Shown here: positions 46,352-55,717 of the stretch, in pieces | Numbering within the stretch: position 1 is the stretch's first letter | Layout of the letters: each line of letters opens with the position of its first letter | From: Burkholderia contaminans | Lineage (GTDB): Bacteria > Pseudomonadota > Gammaproteobacteria > Burkholderiales > Burkholderiaceae | Assembly: GCF_029633825.1 (NCBI RefSeq) | Contig: NZ_CP090641.1 | Coordinates: forward strand, 2,170,001-2,234,000 | Length of the DNA stretch: 64,000 nucleotides | Direction of reading: 5' to 3' | Made by a program: the position numbers and the translations under genes | Notes under the pieces: model-generated | What the model saw: only the letters and a program-made list of their open reading frames with translations | What the model was told of the DNA's origin: nothing | The model's database searches: none

Positions 46352-46593
46352 GGTGTCAGCTCCTCGGGTTCGTTGAGCGGCCGCGCCGGCGCGGGCCGGC
46401 AGGCGTCAACGCGCGTTGCGCCCGCCTGCGCGCAGCGACGGAACGGGCGGCGCGGCGCCATGCGCGTGCGAGGCGCATGACGGCGTCGCCCGCGCGAGGC
46501 GGGCAGGCGGGTGAACGCTTGAATCAGGTCTTGTGAGACGAACGGCATGCGGGCCCGCGCACGTCGACGTGCACGAGCCGCGGGGCGGAACCG

Positions 46594-47079
46594 TCAGCAG
46601 AACTGCGGAGGTGCGCGGGAGGGTGGGCGATCGTCGAAGATCGATCGCACGACCGGAATACGGTCGACGTGAATCCGGAAGCGCCGCGGCGCGGCGGCGG
46701 GAAACAGCAGTACCAGCAGCACGAACGACGCCAACGCGGTGAACAGCGCGGCGCCGAATGCGCACAGGCTGTCGCCGCTGCCGGACGACGCCGTGTTGTC
46801 GGCATGCCCGTCATGCTTGAGCGCATCGGCGAGCGCGAGCGCATCGTTGGCCGGTGTGATCGGCGCGCCGGCATCGAAACGGGCAGCCAGTGCCGCCACG
46901 TCGACGATCAGCGGGCCGCGGCCCGAACACAGCACCACCGAGCCCGCATCCGGACCGTCCGGATCGAGCATCACGGCGCCCGACATCAGCGCGCGGGACA
47001 GCAGCGTCACGAGGAGGAACCCCCACAGAAGCTGTCGCGCGACGCCTTGCCGGAGCAGGAAGTGGCGAAGTGCGTTCAT
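46594..47079 (-). CDS. DUF2946-like membrane-associated protein
   Basis: The 161-residue protein starts MNALRHFLLRQGVARQLLWG, with a hydrophobic N-terminus (LLVTLLSRALMSGAVML). VVLCSGRGPLIVD parallels the conserved C-S-x2-G of DUF2946, and SLCAFGAALFTALASFVLLV is a second hydrophobic Cys-bearing segment. It is the first gene of the leftward metal operon; the gap to the PepSY gene is 242 bp, with no gene seen in it. The assignment is weaker than for the other two DUF2946 genes. Confidence 0.65.
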   Translation of the reverse strand: MNALRHFLLRQGVARQLLWGFLLVTLLSRALMSGAVMLDPDGPDAGSVVLCSGRGPLIVDVAALAARFDAGAPITPANDALALADALKHDGHADNTASSGSGDSLCAFGAALFTALASFVLLVLLFPAAAPRRFRIHVDRIPVVRSIFDDRPPSRAPPQFC

Positions 47080-47182
47080 GGCGCGCGATTGTACCTCCGT
47101 TTGCGGCGCGGGGCCGTCCGCCACGCTGATGCACGGCATCAGCCCGGCGTGCTGCCGGAAGCGGACGAAAGCATGCGGGCGG

Positions 47183-47728
47183 CTATTCGGAACCGGACGA
47201 TCCGCTGCCGGGCGGCGCGTTCGCCGGGCCATATGACCAGCTGCCGTCCGCGCGGGCGGTCAGCACGTTGCCCGAGCGCCGGTCGTGCAGATGCCACTGT
47301 TCGTCGGCCGGGTCGTCGCCGTACGGCCAGGTCGTCAGCTTGCCGCCGAGGTCGAAAGCGAACGCCCACGAACCGGGCTGGGCACACGGCGTGACCGATT
47401 GCAGGATCTGCCCGTCGAGCCGTTGCGCGGCGGCTGCGATGTCGCCGGATCGGGATTCGCTGTGCGCGAGTTCGAGACCGTCGAGCGTGATCGACCAATG
47501 GCAGTAGCAGATCCACAGGTGCCCGTTGCCGGCCACCGTCACGTGCCGCGACGCGAGCCTGTCCCGCGCGGTCGCGGACAGGCCGGGCGAGCCGGCGAGC
47601 GGCTCCCTGATATGCAGCACGGGTTGCCCGAATTCGAACGTGAGAAAGCTGCCCTGGCCTTTCGTCACGGACCAGGCAGGGGTTTCGCAGATGGCCGGCC
47701 AGATCTGGTCGAAGTCGACAGCGGTCAC
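47183..47728 (-). CDS. Hypothetical protein
   Basis: The 181-residue soluble protein starts MTAVDFDQIWPAICETPAWS. It is rich in Trp and beta-strand patterns (GQGSFLTFEFGQPVLHIREP, HLWICYCHWSITLDGLELAH, KLTTWPYGDDPADEQWHLHD). I do not recognise a family. Its ATG overlaps the stop of the small gene at 47725-47964 by 4 bp, indicating a two-gene unit. Small acidic proteins encoded in overlapping pairs can be immunity proteins, but there is no toxin next to it, so that is only a thought. Confidence 0.6.
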   Translation of the reverse strand: MTAVDFDQIWPAICETPAWSVTKGQGSFLTFEFGQPVLHIREPLAGSPGLSATARDRLASRHVTVAGNGHLWICYCHWSITLDGLELAHSESRSGDIAAAAQRLDGQILQSVTPCAQPGSWAFAFDLGGKLTTWPYGDDPADEQWHLHDRRSGNVLTARADGSWSYGPANAPPGSGSSGSE

Positions 47729-47964
47729 GGCATGCGTCTCACATCGGCGAAGCCGGTCTCGGCCTCTGCGTCGTCGGCGTGGCCGTCATCGTTGGCCAGC
47801 AAATCGGACAGGCCGGCCGGCGACAAGCACCGCATCGTCCGCTCGACGTCGTGATCGTAGCGGCGATCGTTCGGGTCGAGCGGCTTCCGCGCGTTGCGGC
47901 CGCAGCGTTTCACGAACACGCCGAGCGTGCCGGCCAGTCGGGATGTGCGGTTCCTGGGGATCAT
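47725..47964 (-). CDS. Small hypothetical protein
   Basis: This 79-residue frame has KPLDPNDRRYDHDVERTMRC and LSPAGLSDLLANDDGHADDA, an acidic, structured-looking C-terminal half. The 4-bp ATGA overlap with the next gene is the main argument that it is translated. No ribosome binding site is obvious at the first ATG. Function unknown. Confidence 0.42.
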   Translation of the reverse strand: MIPRNRTSRLAGTLGVFVKRCGRNARKPLDPNDRRYDHDVERTMRCLSPAGLSDLLANDDGHADDAEAETGFADVRRMP

Positions 47965-48057
47965 GCGGCGAGGTCATCGGGCATGCGCGTGCCGCGAATC
48001 GGGAAAGGCCGCCGTGGCCGTGCATGAGGCCCGCGGCAGCCGATGCATTGCGCCGGC

Positions 48058-48381
48058 TCAGGCCGGATACGCATCGTCCACTTTCAGGTTCGCGAGCCGG
48101 AACAGCGTGCGCAGCGTCTGCGGATGAATGTCGCGGTGCGCGGCGAGCGACGTCAGCATGAAGTCGAGCACCTTCGCGTAGCGGAGCAGCACGAGGCAGC
48201 GCGCGAGATCGGGCGTGCGGCCGCGCATGTCCTCGGCGAGGTGAACCATTTCGGTGGACAACGAGCGTGCCATCTCGAGTTCCATCTGCTGTTTTTCGGT
48301 CCAGTCGGGCAACGGCTGTTCGAGCAGCTTTGCGAGAAAGAGCTGGAACGACGTGTCGGACGAATTGGGCAGCATATCCAT
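48058..48381 (-). CDS. Hypothetical alpha-helical protein
   Basis: The 107-residue protein starts MDMLPNSSDTSFQLFLAKLL, with GAGG six bases before the ATG; a longer frame to 48600 lacks any such site. The sequence is almost all amphipathic helix (DWTEKQQMELEMARSLSTEM, LVLLRYAKVLDFMLTSLAAH, PQTLRTLFRLANLKVDDAYP). No family is recognised. It may be a small adaptor or dimeric helical-bundle protein. Confidence 0.65.
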   Translation of the reverse strand: MDMLPNSSDTSFQLFLAKLLEQPLPDWTEKQQMELEMARSLSTEMVHLAEDMRGRTPDLARCLVLLRYAKVLDFMLTSLAAHRDIHPQTLRTLFRLANLKVDDAYPA

Positions 48382-48985
48382 GAAGGGCCTCGTTACTTGC
48401 TCGGATCGTTCGGGCGTGTCCGCTGGATGCGCCCGACGGTGGGTTCGTGTCCGCGCGGTGATCGGCGCGGCGGTTACCCGAACGGGATGCAGGTTTCGTA
48501 CCAGCGGCGCGAGACGATTGTTGAGTATTGTTGAGATGCGCTGTGGCGCAGGTGGCGAGTCCCGCCGGTACTGGGTTGCGGAGGTGATCGAGGAGGACAT
48601 CTACACGCGCGGCGCGATGCATGTGAGGGGCGCGAAACGGCTCGCCGAGGCGAAATGCTTCACGGATGTAACGTAACGCCCGTTTAAATCTCGTGACGCG
48701 TTTGCGCGGCGAACCGTGCGAATCCCGCGACCCGCGGCGGCCCGCGCATTCCGCCTGCGCTTGCCGGGCGTTCGGCAGGCCGGACGCGGTGCGACAGGAG
48801 GTTCGCCCAGGGGCGGCGGGCGCCACCGGCGAATGTGCTGGATGTTTCAAATCCGAGACGGATTGGCGCGCGGCGATCCGGCGGCGCGCCTCGTCCAACT
48901 GGCCCAGCGAATTGTCGGCCAATTGTCCATGGGCAGACGGCGCGCGTTTGCCAACAATCTCCCGATCATCCCTGCGAGGTTCGAC
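48382..48985. other. Intergenic region without a supported gene
   Basis: About 600 bp lie between the divergent helical-protein gene and the LysE gene. Open frames run through it, but none has recognisable protein character. A longer in-frame extension of the LysE gene exists, but lacks family similarity. Confidence 0.4.
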
Positions 48986-49618
48986 ATGAGCGTCCACGCC
49001 TTCTTCTCGGCCAACCTGATGCTGGCCTACACGGCTTATTTCATCGGGACGGCCAGCCCCGGGCCGAGCAATCTCGCGATCATGTCGGTCGCCGCGAACC
49101 AGGGCCGCAAGGCGGCGCTCGCGTTCGCGCTCGGCGTCATCTCCGGGTCGATGTGCTGGGCGACGGTGGCGGCGCTCGGCGTGTCGGCCGCGCTGCTCGC
49201 GTGGTCGAAACTGCTGGTCGCGATCAAGCTGTTCGGCGGGCTGTACCTGCTGTGGCTCGCGTTCAAGTCGGGGCGCACGGCGTGGTCGGGCAAGGCGGCG
49301 GCATCGCTGAACGCGGCGGGCGAGCAGCGGCTGTCGCGCTTCTATGTGCGCGGCGCGATGCTGCACCTGACCAATCCGAAAGCGATCCTCGTGTGGGTGT
49401 CGATCGTCGCGCTGTCGTCGAACGGTGCGGGCGCGTCGCACGGCGCCGTCGTGCCGGGCTGTCTCGTGATCGGGTGCCTGGTGTTCGGTGGCTACGCGCT
49501 CGTGTTCTCGATGGACGGCGCGCGCCGGCTCTACGTGCGCGGCCGGCGTGCGATGGAAGCGTGTCTCGCCGTCGTGTTCGGCGTGGCGGGGATTCGGTTG
49601 CTGGTGTCGAACGTGTAG
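48986..49618 (+). CDS. LysE/RhtB-family amino-acid exporter
   Basis: The 210-residue protein has six membrane helices. The LysE signature comes early: LMLAYTAYFIGTASPGPSNL, with the conserved Pro-Gly-Pro. GRKAALAFALGVISGSMCWA and MLHLTNPKAILVWVSIVAL complete the pattern. GAGG six bases before the ATG at 48986 supports this start. It exports an amino acid or related metabolite by proton antiport; the substrate is unknown. Confidence 0.93.
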   Translation: MSVHAFFSANLMLAYTAYFIGTASPGPSNLAIMSVAANQGRKAALAFALGVISGSMCWATVAALGVSAALLAWSKLLVAIKLFGGLYLLWLAFKSGRTAWSGKAAASLNAAGEQRLSRFYVRGAMLHLTNPKAILVWVSIVALSSNGAGASHGAVVPGCLVIGCLVFGGYALVFSMDGARRLYVRGRRAMEACLAVVFGVAGIRLLVSNV

Positions 49619-49806
49619 CGTGTGCGATCGTCTTGCGGGTGAGCGATTGCCGCGGAGGGGAACATGAGCCGTTCCATCAAGCTCTGGAGAATCGGGATGG
49701 TGCCGGCGCCGAAGGGTGCGCGTCGCCGGTCCATGCGTTGCCGGTTGATCGGCCTCGGGGCGCAGGCTCGACGCTGCCCTGGAACATCTGAACGAGAGCC
49801 TTTGAA

Positions 49807-50385
49807 GTGAGCCCATTCCGCACCAACGTTCTGCGCCTGCTGGGCGCGGGGTTGTTCGTTTCCCTTGCAACTGCCGGTGTTGCGCGCGAGCCGGCGTTGC
49901 CCGAAATATCCGCGGCCAAGGGGCCCGTGCTACGCGATTTTGCCGACATCCGTCTCGCAGTCCGGTCGATCGAATGCGACGACCGCAATCAATGTTCGGT
50001 GCTGGCGCGCGGTGTCTATCAGGGCAAGACGGTGGGCGTCAAAGTGGTGTTCGGTGCGCGCGAAGGCTCGCGCAGCGGAATCGCCTATCAGTCGATCGGC
50101 GCCGAAAGCGATGCGTTACTGGGCGCACTGTCGACGCTGTACGGGCAGCCGCTGCCGTCGGCGAAATTCGCGGCACGCGCGTACGGCGACGTCGTCGTGC
50201 TGCGCGGTAACCTCAGCGAGGTCGGCACATACCCGATGCAGGCGAAAGTCTTCTTCTTTGCCGACGGCCCCGAATCGCGCTATGCCGAGCTATATACGAA
50301 CATCGACGTCACCCGCGGGGTGCTCGAGATTCGTGAAAAGGACATGAGCTACCGAGCGAACGTGCTGGCCGCGCTCGCAAGGTGA
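49807..50385 (+). CDS. Exported protein of unknown function
   Basis: The 192-residue protein, with a GTG start, has a signal peptide (VLRLLGAGLFVSLATAGVA-REPA). The mature part (RLAVRSIECDDRNQCSVLAR, GKTVGVKVVFGAREGSR, YAELYTNIDVTRGVLEIREK) has two nearby cysteines that could form a disulfide. No family is recognised. It converges on the aldehyde dehydrogenase gene, with a long hairpin between. Confidence 0.65.
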   Translation: MSPFRTNVLRLLGAGLFVSLATAGVAREPALPEISAAKGPVLRDFADIRLAVRSIECDDRNQCSVLARGVYQGKTVGVKVVFGAREGSRSGIAYQSIGAESDALLGALSTLYGQPLPSAKFAARAYGDVVVLRGNLSEVGTYPMQAKVFFFADGPESRYAELYTNIDVTRGVLEIREKDMSYRANVLAALAR

Positions 50386-50404
50386 GCGGTTCAAGCGTAT
50401 CCGA

Positions 50405-50443
50405 GGCGGACATCCCGCGCGTGATCCGGGCGGGATGTCCGCC
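50405..50443. terminator. Long GC-rich hairpin between convergent genes
   Basis: GGCGGACATCCCGC pairs exactly with GCGGGATGTCCGCC over 14 bp with an 11-nt loop. It lies between the stops at 50385 and 50447. The T run is poor, but position and stem strength fit a bidirectional terminator. Confidence 0.6.
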
Positions 50444-50446
50444 GCT

Positions 50447-52075
50447 TCAGAAAATGAAGCCCGTATTGATGAACTTCGAGTAGTGATCCGACACGATCGA
50501 ATCGAGCAGCTGCTTGCTGCCTTCGGTCTGCTTCGCCGCGACCATCGAGCGGATCGAGAACGCGCGCAGCGCGTCGCTCACCGACAGCGTGCCTTCCGCC
50601 GAATCCTTGCGCCCCGCGAACGGGAACACGTCCGGCCCGCGCTGACATTGGCAGTTGATGTTCACGCGGCACACCTGGTTGACGAGCGGGTCGACCAGCG
50701 CGCCGATCTGCGCCGGGTCGGAACCGAAGATGCTGACCTGCTGGCCGTGATCCGACGTCGTCACGTAGTCGAGCGCGGTTTCCACGTCGTCGAACGTCGC
50801 GACCGGAATGATCGGCCCGAACTGTTCCTCGCGGTACAGCTTCATCCCTTCCGACACCGGGTACACGACGGCCGGATAGAACAGCGTCTTGCTGAACTCG
50901 CCGCCCGAATGGTTGACGACCTGCGCACCCTTGGCCTTCGCATCGTCGATCGCGTCCGTCATGTACGCCGTGCGATGCATGCCCGGCAGCGGCGTGATGC
51001 TGACGCCTTTCTCCCACGGCATGCCGATCTTCAGCTGCTCGAGCGCGGCGGTGAAGCGCTTCAGGAATTCGTCGACGATCGAGCGGTGCACGAGCAGCAT
51101 CTTCAGCGCGGTGCAGCGCTGGCCATTGAACGACAGCGCGCCGAGCAGGCACTCCTTCACGGTGAGGTCGAGATCGGCGTCGGGCAGCACGATCGCCGCG
51201 TTCTTCGCGTCGAGGCCGAGGATCGCGCGCAGCCGGTGCGATTTCGGGTGCTGCTTCTTCAGGTGGTCGGCCACCTTGCTCGACCCGATCAGCGCGAGCA
51301 CGTTGATCTTGCCCGACGCGAGCATGTGCGGCACGACCACCGCGCCCGGCGCGTAGATCGTGTTGATCACGCCCTTCGGGAACGCGTCGCGGAACGCTTC
51401 GAGCAGCGGCTCGAACAGCAGCGTGCCGTACTGGGGCGGCTTGAACACCACGGTATTGCCCATCAGCAGCGCGGGGATCAGCGTCGCGAAGGTTTCGTTC
51501 AGCGGATAGTTGTACGGGCCCATGCACAGCACGACGCCGAGCGGCGTGCGGCGGATCTGGCCGATCGTGCCTTCGGCGATCACGAAGCGCGAATTCGCGT
51601 TGTCGAGCTCCTTCAGCGCGTCGATCGTCTGCGTCATGTACGTGACGGTGCGGTCGAACTCCTTCTGCGAATCGGCGAGGCTCTTGCCGATTTCCCACAT
51701 GATCAGGTTCACCACCAGCTCACGCTGCGCGACCATCCGCTTGATGAAATCCTGCATGCACGCGATGCGCTGCTCGACCTTCATCGTCGGCCACTCGCCG
51801 CGGCCGGCGTCGTACGCGCGCACCGCGGCGTCGAGCGCCGCGTCGCTTTCCGTTTCGCCCATCACCGGGTAGCTGCCGATCTCGACCTGCTCGACGCTGC
51901 CGTCCGCCTGTCGCACGCACACGGGCGACAGCACGGTCTTGGTCGCGCCGTCCCACGGCCGTAACGCGCCGTCGACGAGCGACACGCGCTGGTGAATCGG
52001 CGAAGCGAGCCGGTACTCGGCGGGGATGTCCTGAAAGGCGGGAAACAGCTGCTGCAGGGAGGCGGAATCGGGCAT
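50447..52075 (-). CDS. NADP-dependent glyceraldehyde-3-phosphate dehydrogenase-type aldehyde dehydrogenase (GapN-like)
   Basis: The 542-residue ALDH superfamily enzyme has the catalytic Cys in FNGQRCTALKML, the general base Glu region in AILGLDAKNAAIVLPDADLD, and the cofactor loop ALIGSSKVADHL. FINTGFIF is at the C-terminus. GCMGPYNYPLNETFA-like text (LCMGPYNYPLNETFATLIP) and NINCQCQRGPDVFPFAGRKDS are typical of the GapN group, which oxidises glyceraldehyde-3-phosphate irreversibly with NADP. The length is slightly above the 480-500 of many ALDHs. Other aldehydes are possible substrates. The gene stands alone. Confidence 0.87.
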   Translation of the reverse strand: MPDSASLQQLFPAFQDIPAEYRLASPIHQRVSLVDGALRPWDGATKTVLSPVCVRQADGSVEQVEIGSYPVMGETESDAALDAAVRAYDAGRGEWPTMKVEQRIACMQDFIKRMVAQRELVVNLIMWEIGKSLADSQKEFDRTVTYMTQTIDALKELDNANSRFVIAEGTIGQIRRTPLGVVLCMGPYNYPLNETFATLIPALLMGNTVVFKPPQYGTLLFEPLLEAFRDAFPKGVINTIYAPGAVVVPHMLASGKINVLALIGSSKVADHLKKQHPKSHRLRAILGLDAKNAAIVLPDADLDLTVKECLLGALSFNGQRCTALKMLLVHRSIVDEFLKRFTAALEQLKIGMPWEKGVSITPLPGMHRTAYMTDAIDDAKAKGAQVVNHSGGEFSKTLFYPAVVYPVSEGMKLYREEQFGPIIPVATFDDVETALDYVTTSDHGQQVSIFGSDPAQIGALVDPLVNQVCRVNINCQCQRGPDVFPFAGRKDSAEGTLSVSDALRAFSIRSMVAAKQTEGSKQLLDSIVSDHYSKFINTGFIF

Positions 52076-53007
52076 GACGGTCTCGTTTGACGGGGTGTCC
52101 GGGAAGGACGGGCGATGCGAATCCTGAGCGGGGAGATCCTCGATCCTGAATCGGCATCATGACGCGCGGACGACGTCGCGTCACGCATGACCCTGGCCGA
52201 TTCAACGACTGGAACCAGTTCCATTAAAAAGGAACGCCGGCGCGAATGCAAGAATTGCCGAATCGCGCCGCATCGATCGTAAGCATTCGGAAAGACTGTT
52301 GCCGAATGCCTGGTATAACACGCCGATTGCACTCGCAAACGTTTCCCTTGGGCCGGATTGCGCGGATAATGGCCCGGCGCGGCGAAGAAAAAAATGAAGT
52401 GAGCCTGAGAGCATAGGTAGTGAAGAAAGGAAGAAAGTCCGCCGCGCTGCCGATGCGAGGTCGGCTGCCCGGAGCGCCGGGTCGGGGTTGCCCGGTCCGG
52501 CGCGCACCGGACTTCGAATGCGCACCGTCCGCTGCGACGGATGCTTCGTGATCCTCTCCAGTCCTTTCGTCGTCGTCTCCCGAATCCCGACTGTCGCCCG
52601 GCCCTTCATCACCTGATGCGGCCGATGGAATGCTTTCGTTTTTATTACGCATGAGTCGCGTAAAACGATGAGACAGAAAGGTATTCGTCAGGAATGCAGA
52701 GCGCCAGGCGCCTGCACGTTGCGAGCAGGCGACATGTTAAAAATTAACTAAAAACACGAATCATTCTCGTTTAATATTTCGCTCCGTTACGAGCCGTGAC
52801 TGAGCGTCACGGCTTCTTTCGTGCCGGTCCTGCCGGCCGGCTGCCACCCGCGCCGGCCGTTCACCGGCTCGCCCGCGCGACGAGGCGATCCCCCGCGCGC
52901 CGCTTCATTTCACGGAAAGGATTTCGCCAGCCCGATTCACGGTGTGGTTTCGCGCGTTGGCCGGATGCGTTTCCGTTCGCCGTTTTCCTTCAGCCTCTAC
53001 TTCAACG
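52076..53007. other. Long intergenic region upstream of the TonB receptor
   Basis: About 930 bp between the divergent aldehyde dehydrogenase and TonB receptor genes. No frame has protein character. The stretch at 52736-52790 is strikingly AT-rich and probably holds the receptor promoter. A possible Fur site is listed separately. The leader from there to the receptor start would be more than 200 nt. Confidence 0.45.
52757..52775. promoter_or_regulatory. Possible Fur-type site
   Basis: ACGAATCATTCTCGTTTA has the ATCATTCTC half typical of Fur boxes, within an AT-rich promoter-like block about 235 bp before the TonB receptor start. The match to the 19-bp consensus is only partial. Confidence 0.4.
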
Positions 53008-55137
53008 ATGAAACTCAACAAGAGCGCCTGCCATGCGCTGCTGATCGCCACGTCGCTGGCCGGCGCGCGCACCTCCTTCGCACAGGCGAGCGACGCCGCG
53101 GCGACCTTGCCCGCGATCTCGGTCAAGGCGACCGCCGAACATGCGTCGTACGACGGTGGCCGCTCGCGTGCGGCCACCAAGACCGACATGTCGCTGATGG
53201 ACGTACCGCAGACGGTGAACGTCGTGCCGCACGCAGTGATCGAGGACCAGAACGCGACGTCGATGCAGGACGCGCTGCGCAACGTGCCGGGCGTCGGCTT
53301 CTCGGTCGGCGACGGCCAGCGCGACCAGATCACGATCCGCGGCTTCAACAGCATCACGGACCAGTACGTCGACGGCATCCGCGACGATGCGCTCTACTAT
53401 CGCGACCTGTCGAATGTCGATCACGTCGAAGTGCTGAAGGGGCCGGCGGCGGTGCTGTACGGGCGCGGTTCGGCAGGCGGCATCGTGAATCGCGTGTTGA
53501 AGCGGCCGGAGGCGAACCCGGTGCGCGACGTGGGCGTGACGCTCGGCACACGCGGCGAGCGGCGCGGCGAATTCGACCTTGGCTGGAATGCGAACGACGC
53601 AGCGCGTTTCCGCATCACCGGCGCGGCCGAAAACTCGAACAGCTTCCGCGACCAGTTCCAGCTCAACCGCCAGGCGATCGCGCCGTCCGCGCAGTTCAAG
53701 CTCGACAGCGACACCGTGCTGAACGTCGAATTCGACTACCTGCACGACCGCCGCACGTCCGACCAGGGGCTGCCCGCGTATCTCGGCCGGCCGGTCGACG
53801 TGCCGATCAACACGTTCTACGGCTCGGCCGACGCGGCGAACAGCTCGTACAACGACGTCTCCGCGAAGAGCGCGACGGTGTCGCTCGATCATCGCTTCAA
53901 CGATTCGCTGTCGTTCCATGGCGCGATCCGTGCGTACGACTTCTCGCTCGAACGCAAGAACTACGTGACGTACGAGCCGATCAAGACGGCCGCGCACCCG
54001 GTCGTCACGCTCGACCAGTCGACGCGCCAGCGCACCGACCACGGCATCGACGGCCTGTTCGAGCTCACGCAGAAGACGTCGCTGTTCGGCATGCGCCACG
54101 AGCTGCTGTACGGGCTCGAACTGTCGCAGCAGCAGAAGTTCGACACGATCTACAGCGTGTCGAAGGTCGCGACCTACGATCTGTTCAATCCGCAGCAGGT
54201 GGTGCTGCCCGGCGTGCCGACCGGCGCGCGGGCCAAGACGAACGCGTCGACCGTCGTCGGGCTCGCGGGCGTCTATGCGCAGGACCTGATTTCGCTGACC
54301 GAACACTGGAAGGTGCTCGCGGGGCTGCGCTTCGACTACCTGAACCAGATCCGCCACGACTACACGTCGTCGAACGTCAACCTCGATCGCACCGATCACG
54401 CGTGGAGCCCGCGCGTCGGCCTGATCTACGAACCGCTCGACTGGCTGACGCTGTACGGCTCGTTCAGCCAGTCGTTCTCGCCGCTGGCCGATACGCTGAT
54501 CAGTTCGGGCGCGTTCTCGAACGGCGCCGCGCTCGCGCCGCAGAAGACCACCGCGTATGAAGTCGGCTCGCGCTTCGACCTTGGCGGCAAGGCGACGGCC
54601 AGCGTCGCGCTGTTCGACATGCGCCAGACCAACCAGCAGATCGGCGACCCGGCGAACCCCGGCTATGCGCTGCCGATCGGCACGCAGCACGTGCACGGGA
54701 TGGAGCTGGGCTTTACCGGCGAGATTGCGCCGAAGTGGTCGGTGTATGCGGGCTACGCGTACCTGAACGGGACGGTCGACGGCTCGGCGCAATCGACGGC
54801 GGCCGGCGTCGCGGTATCGAGCAACACGCCGGGGCTGATGCCGCGCCATAGCGCGAACCTGTGGGTGAAGCGGGAGCTACCTGCCGGCTTCTACGCGGCG
54901 GCCGGCATGCAGTTCCAGTCGGCGCGTTACACGTCGGCGAGCGATCTCGTCACGCTGCCGTCGTTCACTGTGTTCAACCTGGGCGCCGGCTATCGCAGCA
55001 AGAAGGTCGACGTGACGCTCACGCTCGACAACCTGTTCAATCGCCGCTACTTCATCGCCGCGCACGGCAATGCGGACCTGTACAACATGCCCGGCGATCC
55101 GCGCACGCTGACCGCCACGGTGAAGTGGCACATGTAA
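53008..55137 (+). CDS. TonB-dependent siderophore receptor
   Basis: The 709-residue protein starts MKLNKSACHALLIATSLAGA, with a signal peptide to FAQA. LMDVPQTVNVVPHAVIEDQN, LRNVPGVGFSVGDGQRDQIT, GFNSITDQYVDGIRDDA and HVEVLKGPAAVLYGRGSAGG are the hallmarks of catecholate/hydroxamate siderophore receptors. The barrel ends LTATVKWHM, an unusual terminal Met rather than Phe. The ribosome binding site is not evident. Regulation by Fur is plausible from the AT-rich upstream block. Confidence 0.94.
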   Translation: MKLNKSACHALLIATSLAGARTSFAQASDAAATLPAISVKATAEHASYDGGRSRAATKTDMSLMDVPQTVNVVPHAVIEDQNATSMQDALRNVPGVGFSVGDGQRDQITIRGFNSITDQYVDGIRDDALYYRDLSNVDHVEVLKGPAAVLYGRGSAGGIVNRVLKRPEANPVRDVGVTLGTRGERRGEFDLGWNANDAARFRITGAAENSNSFRDQFQLNRQAIAPSAQFKLDSDTVLNVEFDYLHDRRTSDQGLPAYLGRPVDVPINTFYGSADAANSSYNDVSAKSATVSLDHRFNDSLSFHGAIRAYDFSLERKNYVTYEPIKTAAHPVVTLDQSTRQRTDHGIDGLFELTQKTSLFGMRHELLYGLELSQQQKFDTIYSVSKVATYDLFNPQQVVLPGVPTGARAKTNASTVVGLAGVYAQDLISLTEHWKVLAGLRFDYLNQIRHDYTSSNVNLDRTDHAWSPRVGLIYEPLDWLTLYGSFSQSFSPLADTLISSGAFSNGAALAPQKTTAYEVGSRFDLGGKATASVALFDMRQTNQQIGDPANPGYALPIGTQHVHGMELGFTGEIAPKWSVYAGYAYLNGTVDGSAQSTAAGVAVSSNTPGLMPRHSANLWVKRELPAGFYAAAGMQFQSARYTSASDLVTLPSFTVFNLGAGYRSKKVDVTLTLDNLFNRRYFIAAHGNADLYNMPGDPRTLTATVKWHM

Positions 55138-55149
55138 TGCGCGCGATGC

Positions 55150-55698
55150 ATGTGCCGGGTGACAATGCGGGTCTTCGTCACGATGACCCGCACCTCACTG
55201 CCCATGATCCGCCAATCGATTGATGTGTCGAACCTGACCGGCCGCGCCCGCGTGCTGTGCGCGGTGTTGTGGCTGGCGGGCGGCGCGGTCGCGGCGCACG
55301 CGCAGACGATCCCGGCCGACGCCGAACCGGAATGCCATTCGGTGCACGTCGGCCGGTCGATCACGCTGTCGGGTCGTTACACAGTCGACTACGGCGACGA
55401 AGAGAGCGGGGAGGACGTGTGGTTCGAAGAGGACGACGCGTCGGCGCGGCGCTTGCCCGACCGTTCACAGCGCGCGGGTGTGATCCGGTTCACGAACCAG
55501 CGCGACGCACGGCGCAGTCTGCGGCTGCCGGCGGCGCAACCCGATGGCGTGTGCCGCTTCGACGGGCGCGCGACGCTCGTGATTCGCGATCTTGAAACCG
55601 TGTGCCCGGGGCTGGAGGAGCCCGATCACGCGCGACAGGTGAAGGTGGTGAAGGCCAGCCCGCCGACGCGACACGCGTGCGAGGCCGCCGCGCGATGA
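55150..55698 (+). CDS. Secreted hypothetical protein
   Basis: The frame runs up to 182 residues; several starts are possible (55150, 55165, 55183, 55204). A signal-like segment (VLCAVLWLAGGAVAAHAQT) precedes an acidic beta-type region (PECHSVHVGRSITLSGRYTV, EESGEDVWFEEDDASARRLP) and two Cys (DGVCRFDGRATLVI, ETVCPGLEEPDHARQ). No family is recognised. It follows the TonB receptor by 12 bp, so it may be co-expressed with it. Confidence 0.6.
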   Translation: MCRVTMRVFVTMTRTSLPMIRQSIDVSNLTGRARVLCAVLWLAGGAVAAHAQTIPADAEPECHSVHVGRSITLSGRYTVDYGDEESGEDVWFEEDDASARRLPDRSQRAGVIRFTNQRDARRSLRLPAAQPDGVCRFDGRATLVIRDLETVCPGLEEPDHARQVKVVKASPPTRHACEAAAR

Positions 55699-55717
55699 GG
55701 CTGGCGCGACCGCGCCG

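Noticed and set aside
52202..52652. Minus-strand frames in the gap before the TonB receptor
   Set aside because: Arg/Ser/Pro-rich, no domain character and no start signal, so probably chance frames in GC-rich DNA.
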